Shown here one piece after another: positions 16,359 through 25,500 of a stretch of DNA of 64,000 nt (its first letter is position 1; each line of letters begins with the position of its first letter). The translations under genes and the position numbers were made by a program. The stretch comes from Solwaraspora sp. WMMD791 (GTDB taxonomy: Bacteria > Actinomycetota > Actinomycetes > Mycobacteriales > Micromonosporaceae). The DNA lies in the NCBI RefSeq assembly GCF_029581195.1, contig NZ_CP120737.1, positions 3,945,001-4,009,000 of the forward strand, given 5' to 3'. A model generated the notes under the pieces. The model was not told the origin of the DNA. It saw nothing but the letters and a program-made list of their open reading frames with translations, and ran no database searches.

Positions 16359-17723
16359 ATGACCGGACGACCGGATGACCGGGACCAATTCCCGGAGTAC
16401 CCGCAGGAACCCGAACGGACCCAGCAGCACCAGGCATGGCCGGCCGACCAGGCCCAGTGGACGGCAGACCAGGAACAATGGACAGTCGACCGGACCCAGT
16501 GGTCGACCGGGCAGGAGGACTGGCCGGCCGAGCACGCGCACTGGTCAGACGAGCAGGCGCACTGGTCAGGCGATCAGGGACAGTGGTCGACCGAGCAGGC
16601 GCAGTGGTGGACCGGGCAGGCCGTAGCTGATGCACCGGCGTCGGCGGAGCCGGCACCGGAGCCGGTGGTCACCGTCTCGTCGACCGGCGGCGGGGCGCAC
16701 CGACGCCCGGAGCCCACCCGTCGCCCCCGCCGACTGCGCCGGATCGCCCTGCTCGGCATCACCGGCCTGGTGGCCACCGCGCTCGCGGCCGCCGGCGCGG
16801 TCACCCTCGTCGGCCACCACTACCTCGGTGAGATCGAGCGGATTCCCGACCCGTTCTCGGCCATCCCCGCCGAGCAGCGCCCCGCGCCGACCCCGGAGGG
16901 TATGACGTTCCTGCTTGCCGGCATCGACAGCCAGGCACCCGGCGCGACCGGAGCGGACGCCGCCGACACCCCGTACGGGCGCACCGACTCGCTGATGGTC
17001 GTCCGGATCACCGCCGACCATGAGCAGGCGTACGTCGTGTCGATCCCCCGCGACGCCTGGGTGCCGATTCCCGGCCACGACAACTTCAAAATCAATTCGG
17101 CGTACGCCCTCGGCGGGGTCAGCCTGGCCGTCCAGACCGTCGAGAACGCGACCGGCCTGCGGATCGACCACGTCGCGGTGATCGACCTCGCGGGCCTGCG
17201 CGACCTGACCGACGCGGTCGGCGGCGTCACGGTCGACATCCCGGCCGGCACCCCGGGGCTGAGCCTCAACGCCAGCTGGCCGGCCGGCCCACAGCGGCTC
17301 ACCGGTGAGCAGGCCGTCCAGTACGTGCGGCAGCGCCACGGCCTGCCCGAGGGCGACTTCGACCGGATGCGCCGGCACCAGAACTACCTGCGGGCACTGC
17401 TCACCGAGACCCTGGACCGGGACACCCTGACCAGCCCTCGCCAGCTCAGCGCCCTGCTCGACGCGATCACCGGCACGGTCACCGTCGACGACGGGCTAAC
17501 CAACGACAAGCTCCGCCAGCTCACCTTCGACCTGCGCAAGATCCGCAACGACGTCCGATTCGTCACTGCTCCGGTCGCCTCCACCGGCTTCGTCGGCGAC
17601 CAGTGGGTGATGTGGCTCGACACCGAACGCGGCGTGGACTTCTGGAGCGCGGTACGCAACGACGACCTCGACGGCTACATCGACCGGTACGGCGCCGACC
17701 AGCTCGACACCGTCGTGCGCTGA
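16359..17723 (+). CDS. LytR-CpsA-Psr (LCP) family phosphotransferase with Trp-heptad cytoplasmic tail
   Basis: LCP proteins move undecaprenyl-phosphate-linked polymers onto peptidoglycan or other acceptors outside the cell. This one has 454 residues. Residues 1-120 are cytoplasmic and contain nine Trp residues exactly seven apart (27 to 83). One membrane helix follows (LLGITGLVATALAAAGAVTL). The LCP domain begins at MTFLLAGIDS and carries the usual Arg/Asp sites: GRTDSLMVVRI, VSIPRDAWVPIPG, KINSAYALGG, AVGGVTVDI, and YVRQRHGLPEGDFDRMRRHQ. The ATG has AGAGGTGAC 5 nt upstream. It is divergent from the AsnB-like gene and followed by the WxL-like/DUF916 pair. Confidence 0.93.
   Translation: MTGRPDDRDQFPEYPQEPERTQQHQAWPADQAQWTADQEQWTVDRTQWSTGQEDWPAEHAHWSDEQAHWSGDQGQWSTEQAQWWTGQAVADAPASAEPAPEPVVTVSSTGGGAHRRPEPTRRPRRLRRIALLGITGLVATALAAAGAVTLVGHHYLGEIERIPDPFSAIPAEQRPAPTPEGMTFLLAGIDSQAPGATGADAADTPYGRTDSLMVVRITADHEQAYVVSIPRDAWVPIPGHDNFKINSAYALGGVSLAVQTVENATGLRIDHVAVIDLAGLRDLTDAVGGVTVDIPAGTPGLSLNASWPAGPQRLTGEQAVQYVRQRHGLPEGDFDRMRRHQNYLRALLTETLDRDTLTSPRQLSALLDAITGTVTVDDGLTNDKLRQLTFDLRKIRNDVRFVTAPVASTGFVGDQWVMWLDTERGVDFWSAVRNDDLDGYIDRYGADQLDTVVR
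16437..16607 (+). repeat. In-frame 21-bp repeat encoding Trp heptads
   Basis: Eight degenerate 21-bp units encode the pattern W-[ST/P]-x-x-Q-x-[QH]. The TGG codons for residues 27, 34, 41, 48, 55, 62, 69, 76 and 83 of the LCP protein fall every 21 bp. The typical unit is close to TGGTCGACCGAGCAGGCGCAG. The units differ at several bases each, so the periodicity has been kept under selection and is not a fresh slippage product. Confidence 0.9.
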
Positions 17724-17740
17724 CCCGGCCGCCGCGAGCC

Positions 17741-17755
17741 TCCTCGGGCCGAGGA
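17741..17755. terminator. Short palindrome after the LCP gene
   Basis: TCCTCGG-G-CCGAGGA is a perfect 7-1-7 inverted repeat 18 bp past the LCP stop codon. There is no T-run. It may act as a GC-hairpin terminator or as an operator. Confidence 0.4.
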
Positions 17756-17799
17756 TCACCGGAGCCCGGGGAGTACGGGTCCCAGCGGGGACCGCCACC

Positions 17800-17820
17800 G
17801 TGCGGCGACGGACGCCGCAC
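17800..17820 (+). terminator. Hairpin between the LCP and WxL-like genes
   Basis: GTGCGGCG and CGCCGCAC pair perfectly (8 bp) around the loop ACGGA. It lies 28 bp before the WxL-like start and just ahead of its AGGAGG. It could be a terminator, a transcript-stabilising hairpin or an attenuator. Confidence 0.4.
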
Positions 17821-17848
17821 CCGACCGAATCAGGAGGCAGGAAGAATC

Positions 17849-18403
17849 GTGCGTAAAAATTACAAGGTAGGGATCGTCGCGATGGCGGCGGTTGCCACGC
17901 TCGCGCTGACCACCATGCCGGCCCTCGCTCAGGAGAACACCGCCACGACCTTCGACGTCGCCGCCGGGACGTTGGACCTCTCCGTTCCCGCGACCGCCGA
18001 CCTCGGCTCGGGTGACGGCGGCACCACCATCACCGCGCAACTCGGCGCGGTCACCGTCGACGACACCCGCGCGGCGGCGGACGCCTCCTGGGACGCCACC
18101 GTCGAGGGGACCGACTTCGAGACCGACGACGGCGGGGACCCGAGCGAGATCATCGACGTGACGAGCATCGACTACTGGTCCGGCGCCGCGACCGCGACCA
18201 CCGGCAACGGGACGTTCACCCCCGGCCAGCCCCTGGCGGAGAACGCCGTCGCGCTGAGCGACGTCACACCGGTCACCGCGTTCAGTCACGACGGTGGCAC
18301 CGGCAGCAACTCCGCGACCTGGAACCCGACGCTGGACGTCAACGTACCGCTCGCCAACGTCGCCGGCACCTACACCGGGACGGTGACCCATTCGGTCGCC
18401 TGA
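17849..18403 (+). CDS. WxL-like secreted protein
   Basis: An exported 184-residue protein. It starts at GTG with a full AGGAGG 11 nt upstream. The signal peptide (RKNYKVGIVAMAAVATLALT to ALAQE) is clear. The mature part is beta-rich, with repeated Thr/Val/Asp strands, and contains SWDATVEGTDFETDDGG. That resembles the WxxTVxxTxF segment of WxL cell-surface domains of Firmicutes. It has a single domain and no LPxTG or membrane anchor. The next gene overlaps it by 14 bp and encodes a DUF916-like membrane protein, the known WxL partner type, which strengthens the assignment. Confidence 0.72.
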   Translation: MRKNYKVGIVAMAAVATLALTTMPALAQENTATTFDVAAGTLDLSVPATADLGSGDGGTTITAQLGAVTVDDTRAAADASWDATVEGTDFETDDGGDPSEIIDVTSIDYWSGAATATTGNGTFTPGQPLAENAVALSDVTPVTAFSHDGGTGSNSATWNPTLDVNVPLANVAGTYTGTVTHSVA

Positions 18404-19412
18404 CCGCTACCGGCACCGGCTCGCCGTCGCCGGCGTCGCCGCGCTGTGCCTCGTCGCCGGTCCGGGCCTCACCGCCCGGGCCGGCGCCGGTCAGCAGCCC
18501 GCGCCGGGCGGCATCGGCATTCAGTTGCTGGAGGCCCCGGTGCAGCGGCGGGCCGACCCTCGGGCGCACCGGTACATCGTCGACCACGTGCCACCCGGCA
18601 CCGGGATCGAGCGGCGACTACTCGTGGTCAACAAGTCGGCTCAGCCCCGTCGGGTCGACGTGTACGCCGGTGCCGCCAGCATCGAGCAGGGGCGGTTCCG
18701 GTTCGCGAGCGGCCGGACCGGCAACGAACTCACCTCCTGGATCACCGTCGGCGAATCGACGGTGGATCTGGCAGCGTACGGGCAGGCCGAGGTCGAGGTC
18801 GCGATCGCCGTACCGACGCAGGCCTCGGAGGGCGAGCGGTACGCGGTGGTCTGGGCCGCGACCGGTGCATCGGCCGACGGCACCGATGCCGCCGAGATCC
18901 GCCAGGTGCATCGCACCGGCGTCCGGGTCTACCTGGACGTCGGGATGGGCGGCGAGCCGCGCTCCGACTTCTCTATCGAGGGCATGGTGCCGGCCCGCGA
19001 CAACGCCGGGACACCGTCGCTCACGGTCGGGGTACGCAACACCGGCGGCCGGGCGGTCGACCTGACCGGAGAGGTCGACCTCGCCGACGGCCCGGCCGGC
19101 ATCCGGGCCGGACCGTTCGACGTCGCCACCGCCACCACGTTGCTACCCGGGGAGTCCGGCGAGGTCCGGATCGAGCTGCCGGGTGATCTGCCGGCCGGGC
19201 CGTGGACGGTCACCGTACGGCTGCGCAGCGGGCGGATCGAGCACAGCGCCACCGGCCGGATCACCTTCCCCGCGCCGGGCACGACCGGCGTGCCGGCGAC
19301 GCTGGCCGCGCAGATGGTGACCACCCCGACGGTCGTCGGCGCGTCGTTGCTGGTCGGTCTGGTGCTGCTGACCGGCGTCGGGCTGGTCGCCCGGCGGGTC
19401 AGGTCCGCCTGA
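18390..19412 (+). CDS. DUF916-like (WxL-interacting) membrane protein, probable ATT start
   Basis: A surface protein with signal peptide, two beta-sandwich domains and a carboxyl-terminal helix (VVGASLLVGLVLLTGVGLVA then RRVRSA). The first domain has the DUF916 pattern: IQLLEAP, DPRAHRYIVDHVPPGTGIER, VVNKSAQPRRVDVYAGAA and EVAIAVPTQASEGERYAVVW. The second resembles the partner fold (SLTVGVRNTGGRAVDLTG). The signal peptide (YRHRLAVAGVAALCLVAGPG) lies upstream of the first conventional start codon (TTG 18525), which would cut it off. Going back to the in-frame stop, the only plausible initiator giving a complete signal peptide is ATT at 18390, inside the end of the WxL-like gene. Translation may depend on coupling. 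Confidence 0.72.
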   Translation: MRSPDRYRHRLAVAGVAALCLVAGPGLTARAGAGQQPAPGGIGIQLLEAPVQRRADPRAHRYIVDHVPPGTGIERRLLVVNKSAQPRRVDVYAGAASIEQGRFRFASGRTGNELTSWITVGESTVDLAAYGQAEVEVAIAVPTQASEGERYAVVWAATGASADGTDAAEIRQVHRTGVRVYLDVGMGGEPRSDFSIEGMVPARDNAGTPSLTVGVRNTGGRAVDLTGEVDLADGPAGIRAGPFDVATATTLLPGESGEVRIELPGDLPAGPWTVTVRLRSGRIEHSATGRITFPAPGTTGVPATLAAQMVTTPTVVGASLLVGLVLLTGVGLVARRVRSA

Positions 19413-19413
19413 C

Positions 19414-19428
19414 CCTCGGGGACCGAGG
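19414..19428 (+). terminator. Small hairpin after the DUF916-like gene
   Basis: CCTCGG-GGA-CCGAGG forms a perfect 6-bp stem two bases past the stop codon and before the convergent transporter gene. No T-run follows. Confidence 0.4.
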
Positions 19429-19462
19429 AACAGCGCCCGACCGGCCTCGGCGGGGCGCGGGG

Positions 19463-20470
19463 TCAGCCGGCGGCGGCCGGCTGACCGGTCTCGGCCTCGG
19501 CGGTGGTCGCCCGGCCCGACCACCAGCGGGCCAGCGCCGCGCAGACGATCAACTGGATCTGGTGGAAGATCATCAGCGGCAGGACCAGCAGGCCGAGCAG
19601 TTGCGGGCTGAACAGTACGGCGGCCATCGGCAGCCCGGTGGCGAGGCTCTTCTTCGCGCCGCAGAAGACCGTGGCGACCCGGTCGGCGTGGTCGAAGCCG
19701 AGCAGTCGACTGACCCCGAACAGCAGCCCCATGACGACGGCGAGCAGCGCGCTCACGGTGGCCGCCAGGATCAGCAGCTGCCCGACGGAGATCTGCTGCC
19801 AGATCCCGGCGACGATGCCGGCGCTGAACGCCGTGTAGACCACCAGCAGGATCGAGCCGCGGTCGACCATCGAGGTGAGACTCTTGTGCCGGGTGATCCA
19901 CCCGGCGGTCCACTGGCGCGACAGCTGGCCGGCGACGAACGGCAGCAGCAGCTGGCCGACGATCGACCCGATCGAGCCGGCGGTGAGGCGCAGGTCCCCG
20001 GTGTCTGCCATCAGCAGCACCGCGAGCAGCGGGGTGAGGGCGATCCCGGCGATGTTGGAGAAGGACGCGCTGAACACCGCCGCCGGGACGTTGCCGCGGG
20101 CGATCGAGGTGAACGCGATCGACGACTGCACGGTCGACGGCACCACGCAGAGGAAGAGCACGCCCTGGTACAGGTCGGCCGGCAGCAGTTGCGGACTGAT
20201 CAGCCCGACGGCGAGGCCGAGCAGCGGAAACACCACGAACGTGGTGCTCAGCACGACCGTGTGCAGGCGCCAGTGGCGAGCCCCGGCGAGCGCCGCAGCG
20301 GGGGCGATCCGGGCCCCGTGCAGGAAGAACAGCAGCGCGATGCCGACACTGGCGACGACGCCGGCGACCGAGGCGGCGGTGCCGCGTACCGGTAGCAGGG
20401 CCGCCAGTGCCACGACGCCGAGCAGCATCGCGATGAACGGGTCGATGATCAGCCAACGGGGCCAGCGCAT
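19463..20470 (-). CDS. Bile acid:sodium symporter (SBF/YocS-like) family transporter
   Basis: A 335-residue membrane protein with about ten helices. Family marks include LFFLHGARIAPAAALAGARH, the helix VVPSTVQSSIAFTSIARGNV with the crossover Pro and small residues, FSASFSNIAGIALTPLLAV, and VFCGAKKSLATGLPMAAVLF. This long-loop SBF branch imports organic anions with sodium. I chose ATG 20470 because GGAG lies 7 nt upstream; ATG 20506 has no ribosome binding site. It is divergent from a LysR regulator with two strong inverted repeats between them, so LysR control in response to an anionic substrate is likely. Confidence 0.9.
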   Translation of the reverse strand: MRWPRWLIIDPFIAMLLGVVALAALLPVRGTAASVAGVVASVGIALLFFLHGARIAPAAALAGARHWRLHTVVLSTTFVVFPLLGLAVGLISPQLLPADLYQGVLFLCVVPSTVQSSIAFTSIARGNVPAAVFSASFSNIAGIALTPLLAVLLMADTGDLRLTAGSIGSIVGQLLLPFVAGQLSRQWTAGWITRHKSLTSMVDRGSILLVVYTAFSAGIVAGIWQQISVGQLLILAATVSALLAVVMGLLFGVSRLLGFDHADRVATVFCGAKKSLATGLPMAAVLFSPQLLGLLVLPLMIFHQIQLIVCAALARWWSGRATTAEAETGQPAAAG

Positions 20471-20535
20471 CCGGTCGCTCCAGGTCAGGGGTGGGTGCAC
20501 CGCCATTCTGGGCCGACCCAGGGTCAGCGGGAAAG

Positions 20536-20571
20536 GCGATCACCGCGCTCACTGTGATCGCGAACCGCGAT
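20536..20571. promoter_or_regulatory. Two overlapping inverted repeats between SBF and LysR genes
   Basis: GCGATCAC (20536-20543) and GTGATCGC (20554-20561) form a perfect 8-10-8 inverted repeat. ATCGCG-AAC-CGCGAT (20557-20571) is a second, overlapping 6-3-6 palindrome that reaches the LysR -10 box. Such a recognition/activation site pair is what LysR-type regulators usually use. Confidence 0.7.
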
Positions 20572-20576
20572 AACAT
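20571..20576 (+). promoter_or_regulatory. -10 box of the LysR gene (leaderless)
   Basis: TAACAT ends 7 nt before the GTG at 20584 and overlaps the end of the second palindrome, which fits negative autoregulation. Confidence 0.55.
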
Positions 20577-20583
20577 CGGTACG

Positions 20584-21477
20584 GTGTACGACCCCACCCA
20601 CCTCCGCAGCTTCCTGGCGGTCGCCCAGGCGCTCAGCTTCACCCGCGCCGCCGGCCGGCTCGACGTCGGCCAGTCGACGGTCAGCGCCCACGTCCGCCGG
20701 CTGGAGGAGGCCGTCGGCCGACCGTTGCTGCTGCGCGACACCCACACCGTCGAGCTGACCGTGGACGGCGAGGCCATGATCGGGTTCGCCCGCGAGATCC
20801 TCGACGCCCACGACCGGGCCCAGCGCCACTTCGGTGCCAGCACCGTACGCGGCAAACTCCGCCTCGGCGTCTCCGAGGACCTGATCTCCACCTACCTTCC
20901 GGCGGTGCTGCAGACGTTCCGGCGGCGCAACCCGCTGGTCGAGGTCGAACTGACCGTCGCGCTGAGCGGGACCCTGCACCAACTGCTCGACGCCCGCGGC
21001 CTCGACCTGGTCTTCGCCAAGCGGTTGACCGGGCAGAACCGGGGCAGTGTCATCTGGCGGGACCGGCTGATCTGGCTCGGCGCGGCGGAGCCCGGCGGGC
21101 AGCCGGCGGCCCGGCGGCGGCCGGGCGACCCCGTACCCCTGGTGGTCTACCCGCCGCCGAGCATCTCCCGGGCGCAGGCCCTCGCCGCGCTCTCCGCCGC
21201 CGGCCAGCCGTGGCAGGTCGCCTGCACCAGCGGCAGCCTCGGCGGCCTGGTGGCAGCCACCCGCGCCGGGCTCGGACTGCTGCCGCACTCAGCCCGGCTG
21301 GTGCCCGCCGGGCTGACGCCGGTGGCGGCGCCGGAACTGCCGCCCCTGGGCGAGGTGGCGTTCATCCTGCTGTCCCGACCGGACACCGAACCGGCGGTCC
21401 GCGACGCGGTGAGCAGCGCGATCGCGGCGGTCGGGCCACCCTCGGGTGACGATCTGACGGAACGGCCTCGGCTGTAG
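20584..21477 (+). CDS. LysR-family transcriptional regulator
   Basis: A 297-residue regulator. The amino-terminal helix-turn-helix is typical: LRSFLAVAQALSFTRAAGRL then VGQSTVSAHVRRLEEAVGRP followed by LLLR. The effector domain starts near residue 90 (GKLRLGVSEDLISTYLP) and keeps the second-lobe motif near ACTSGSLGGLVAATRAGLGL. The GTG at 20584 is preferred since a TAACAT box lies 7 nt before it. The most likely target is the divergent SBF transporter. Confidence 0.92.
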   Translation: MYDPTHLRSFLAVAQALSFTRAAGRLDVGQSTVSAHVRRLEEAVGRPLLLRDTHTVELTVDGEAMIGFAREILDAHDRAQRHFGASTVRGKLRLGVSEDLISTYLPAVLQTFRRRNPLVEVELTVALSGTLHQLLDARGLDLVFAKRLTGQNRGSVIWRDRLIWLGAAEPGGQPAARRRPGDPVPLVVYPPPSISRAQALAALSAAGQPWQVACTSGSLGGLVAATRAGLGLLPHSARLVPAGLTPVAAPELPPLGEVAFILLSRPDTEPAVRDAVSSAIAAVGPPSGDDLTERPRL

Positions 21478-21547
21478 TCTGCCCTGATAACCTCGGCACG
21501 GCCGACGACCTGGCCAGCGTCCACCCGTCTGACGGAAGAGGTTGCCT

Positions 21548-22483
21548 GTGCGGATCGGGCCCCGGATAGCGACCGTCGTCGTCAACTACCGCAACGATGA
21601 CGACACGGTCCGGTGCCTCACGTCGTTGCAGGCCAGCGAGCACGCCGATCAGCGGATCATCGTGGTCGACAACACCGAGCCGGAGCATTCCGACGCGGTC
21701 CTCGCCGACCTGCTGGACCCTGCCGTCGAGGTGATCACCGTCGGCGACAACGTCGGCTTCGCAGCAGGGTGCAACATCGGTATCCAGGCGGCGCTGCGCA
21801 CCGGCGTCGACTTCGTCTGGCTGGTCAACCCGGACGCGGTGGTCGGTCAGGAGACGCTGGGCCGGCTGCTGGCCACGGCAGCGGACGAGCCGGACGCCGG
21901 CATCGTCGGCTGCCGCATCCTCGACGGTGGGCATCCGGCCCGGATCCTCTTCAACGGCGGGGTCATCACCGGCGCAGGGTCCACGTTCCACGCCAACGCC
22001 GGCGAGTTCGACCCAGCCGTTCCCGACGGCACGGTCCGGGACGTCGACTACGTGACCGGTGCGTGCTTCCTGATCCGGCGGGACACCCTGCACCAGATCG
22101 GCCTGCTGTCCGAGGACTACTTCCTGTACTACGAGGAGACCGACTACTGTCTGCGGGCACAGCGGGCCGGGTGGCGTACCGTCCTCGCACCCCGGGCTCG
22201 GACGTGGCACTACAAGCGGTCGGCCGGGAAACCCCCGCCACCGCACTACGTCTACTACATGTGCCGCAACCGGGTGCACTTCAGCCGGCGTTTCTTCGCC
22301 GCCGCGATCGCGGAGATCGAGGTCGAGTTGGCGCCGTTCATCTCGGGTTGGCGCAAGCAGGTCGCCACCCACGCGCCTGAGCTCGTCGACGCGTACGAGA
22401 AGATCATCGACATCGCACTCGCCGACGGCCGGGAGGGTCGCCTCGGCCGGCGTGACGACATCAGCGACCTCGTGCCCAGCTAG
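21548..22483 (+). CDS. Glycosyltransferase family 2 (rhamnosyltransferase-like)
   Basis: A GT-A enzyme of 311 residues. Hallmarks are ATVVVNYRNDDDTVRCLTSL at the start, VVDN, GDNVGFAAGCNIGI near residue 76, the metal site reading NPDA (WLVNPDAVV) in place of DxD, VTGACFLIRRDTL, and EDYFLYYEETDYCLRAQRAG. This pattern is typical of WbbL/dTDP-rhamnosyl- or galactofuranosyltransferase-like GT2 proteins. The GTG at 21548 is chosen since GGAAGAGG lies 6 nt upstream; TTG 21542 is too close. It precedes, by 113 bp, the large fusion glycosyltransferase and probably works in the same surface glycan pathway. Confidence 0.88.
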   Translation: MRIGPRIATVVVNYRNDDDTVRCLTSLQASEHADQRIIVVDNTEPEHSDAVLADLLDPAVEVITVGDNVGFAAGCNIGIQAALRTGVDFVWLVNPDAVVGQETLGRLLATAADEPDAGIVGCRILDGGHPARILFNGGVITGAGSTFHANAGEFDPAVPDGTVRDVDYVTGACFLIRRDTLHQIGLLSEDYFLYYEETDYCLRAQRAGWRTVLAPRARTWHYKRSAGKPPPPHYVYYMCRNRVHFSRRFFAAAIAEIEVELAPFISGWRKQVATHAPELVDAYEKIIDIALADGREGRLGRRDDISDLVPS

Positions 22484-22596
22484 TCGGACCAAAGTCAGGC
22501 TGGTCGGACCGGACCAGCGTCGGTCGGATCAGATCGGAGTCGGGCGAGCGGCCCCCCGGCTGCCCCGTGTTCACCAGCGCACCTGTGGAGGCGGAC

Positions 22597-25500
22597 ATGA
22601 GCAGGTACTCGTACAGCTTCGACCCCGACGACACCAACAACACCGCCGCCGCGGTCTACCGGTTGGCGTCGACCGGCGGTCAGCGGGTGCTCGACCTCGG
22701 TTCCGGCCCGGGCATCGTCGCCGGAGCCCTCGCCACCGCTGCCGGCCGCACAGTCACCTGCGCCGACGTCGACGTCGAGGCGCTCGCCGAGGCCCGCGCC
22801 GCAGGCGTGGCGGAGACCGTCCTGGTCGACCTGCGGGAACCCGGGTGGACGCGGCAGCTCACCGGACGCGACTACGACGTGGTGATCCTGGCCGACGTAC
22901 TGGAGCACCTGGTCGAACCGGAGCTCGTCCTGCGTGCCCTGCGCGCCGAGGGCATCCTCGCGGCGGACGGCATCCTGGTGGTCAGCTTCCCGAACATGGC
23001 CCACGAGTCGGTGATCCTCGAGCTGATGACCGGCAACTTCGAGTACACCCGGACCGGGCTGCTGGACTCGACCCATCTGCGGTTCTTCACCCGGACCAGT
23101 ATGCAGACCCTGCTGGAGTCCACCGGCTACCTGGTCACCGAGCTGCACCGGACGGTCCGTACCGCCGAACAGACCGCCCAGCGCGCCCGGGCCGTCGAGG
23201 TCGACCCCGAGCTGCGCAAGGTCGTGGCGAAGCTCGGCGAGGACGCCGAGACCTACCAGTACGTCGTCCTGGCCCGGCCCTCGACCGAGGCGGTACGGAT
23301 CAACCTGGCCGAGCGGCGGCTCACCGCCGAACACTCGGCCCACCTGAGCGTCCTGACCGACAATCAGCGCCTGGCCACCCAGCTGGAGCAACTGCAGCAC
23401 CGGCACCAACAGCTGGACGTGCAGCTGCGCCGGGCCCAGGACGCCGTCGCCCAGGAGCGACTCGACGCGCTGCAGGCCCGCGAGATGCAGCGCCGGGCCG
23501 AGCAGGAGCGCGTCGACTTCCAGGCCAAGCTCAAAGAGAGCCAGGCCAGGCTCAAGGAGGCCCAGGACAAGGCGCGGGCGCTGCAGGACAAGGCCAACAA
23601 GCTCCAGGCCCGGGTCCAGCAGCTGACCACCAGCAACACGTACCGGGCCGGAAAGATGGTCCGCTACGTCCTGCGGCCGGCCGAAGGCATGCGGGCCGTC
23701 AAACGGCGGCGGGGGCGCGCCGCCGGCCGCGCCAGCGGCGGCGGTGCCAGCACCGACGGAGCCGATGGTCGCGGTGCACCGGTCACCCCGGTTCCCGACC
23801 ACTTCCGGACGCTGACCGCCGACCCGGCGGTCCGCCACGCGTACGAGACGGCCTGCCGACAGGACCGGTTCCACGCCACCGGGGCGGTACGGGTGGCGTT
23901 CTGTGTCTCCACGACCGACCTGGACGCCGGTCGTGGCGACCTCTACGTAGCGGTGGGCATCGGCCGCCACCTGCAACGGCGCGGCTACGAGGTGGCGTAC
24001 CTGCCGGCCGACCGGTGGACCGATCTGCCACCGGACACCGACATCACGGTCGCGATGATCCCCACGTTCGATCCGTTGGCCGTACCGGACGACTGCCGGA
24101 CCATCGCCTGGGTCCGCAACGAGACCGACACCTGGCAGCAGCACCCGCACCTGGCACTGTTCGACATGGTCGTCGCGTCGTCGTCGGTGTCGCTGAACCG
24201 GCTACGGGACCGCTACGACGGGCCGACCGGGGTGCTGCCGCTCGGGGTGGACACCGAACTGTTCACCCCGCCGGCCGAGGACCGGCCCCGGGTCGGTGCG
24301 GTGACCACGGTGAACAACTGGGGCCGGCAACGGCATCTGTACCAGTGCCTGGGCGGGCTCGATCTCGAGTTCCCGTTCGTCATCTTCGGGGAGCTGCGCC
24401 GTCTCGACTCCTGGTTCTCCCGCTACGGAGCCGGTCCGACCAGCTACTTCAACCTGCCGGAGATCTACCGGCGGTCGCTGCTGGTGCTCGACGACCTGAA
24501 CCACACCACCCGCCCGTACGGCAACGTCAACTCCCGGCTGATGGAGAGCCTCGCGGCGGGCGCGCTGCCGGTGACGAACAGCCGGGTCGGCCTGGCCGAA
24601 CTCGGGCTCGACGAGCTGCCGGTCTACCACGACACGACGAGCCTGGGCGAGGCGCTGGGCCGGTTGACCGCCGACCCGGCCGGCACGGCGGCGCTGGCGC
24701 GGCGGTTGGCCGACGTGGTCCACGAACGGCATTCCTACGAACGCCGGGCCGAGGAGCTGGACGCGCTGGTCGGTGGTCTCGACCGGCGACCCCGGCGGGC
24801 CCGTGACCGGTTCGTCGGCGTGTATCCGTACTATGTAGACAATCCGTACCAGATGGTACTGATGTCGGGTCTGCGCGACGCCGGAGTGCGGTGGTTCCCG
24901 GTCCCGGACGTCGTCGATGCCGCGCCCGCGCCGCACCTGACCGGCGGACGGTTGGACAACTACATCCTGCACGTGCACTGGACCGACCCGATCGTGCATC
25001 CGGCGACCGACGCCGGGCAGGCGGCCGCCCGGCTGGCCGGGTTCCGGGAGCGGGTCCGCGACCTGCGTCGCCGGGGCGGGCGGCTGATCTGGACGATCCA
25101 CAACGTCTTCCCCCACGAATGCAAGTACCCGGAGGTGGAACGGGAGCTGGCGGCGTTCCTCGCCGCCGAGGCCGACGTGGTGCACGTGCTCTGTCCGGAG
25201 ACGGCCGCCGCGGTCGCACCGCACTACGTGCTGCCACCCGACCGGACCCGGGTGATCCGGCACAGCAGCTACCTCGGGGTGTACCCGGACGCGGTGAGCC
25301 GGCTCGCCGCCCGACGCCGGTTCGGCTTCGACTCCGACGATCACGTCCTGCTGTTCTTCGGCGGGATCCGACCGTACAAGGGGGTCGGGGAACTGCTGGA
25401 CGCGTTCGACGCGGCCGCCGCGCGCGATCCCCGGCTGCGGCTGGTCGTCGCCGGCGCCGCCAAACGGCTCGACCCCCGGGACGACCTGCCGCAGCGGTGT

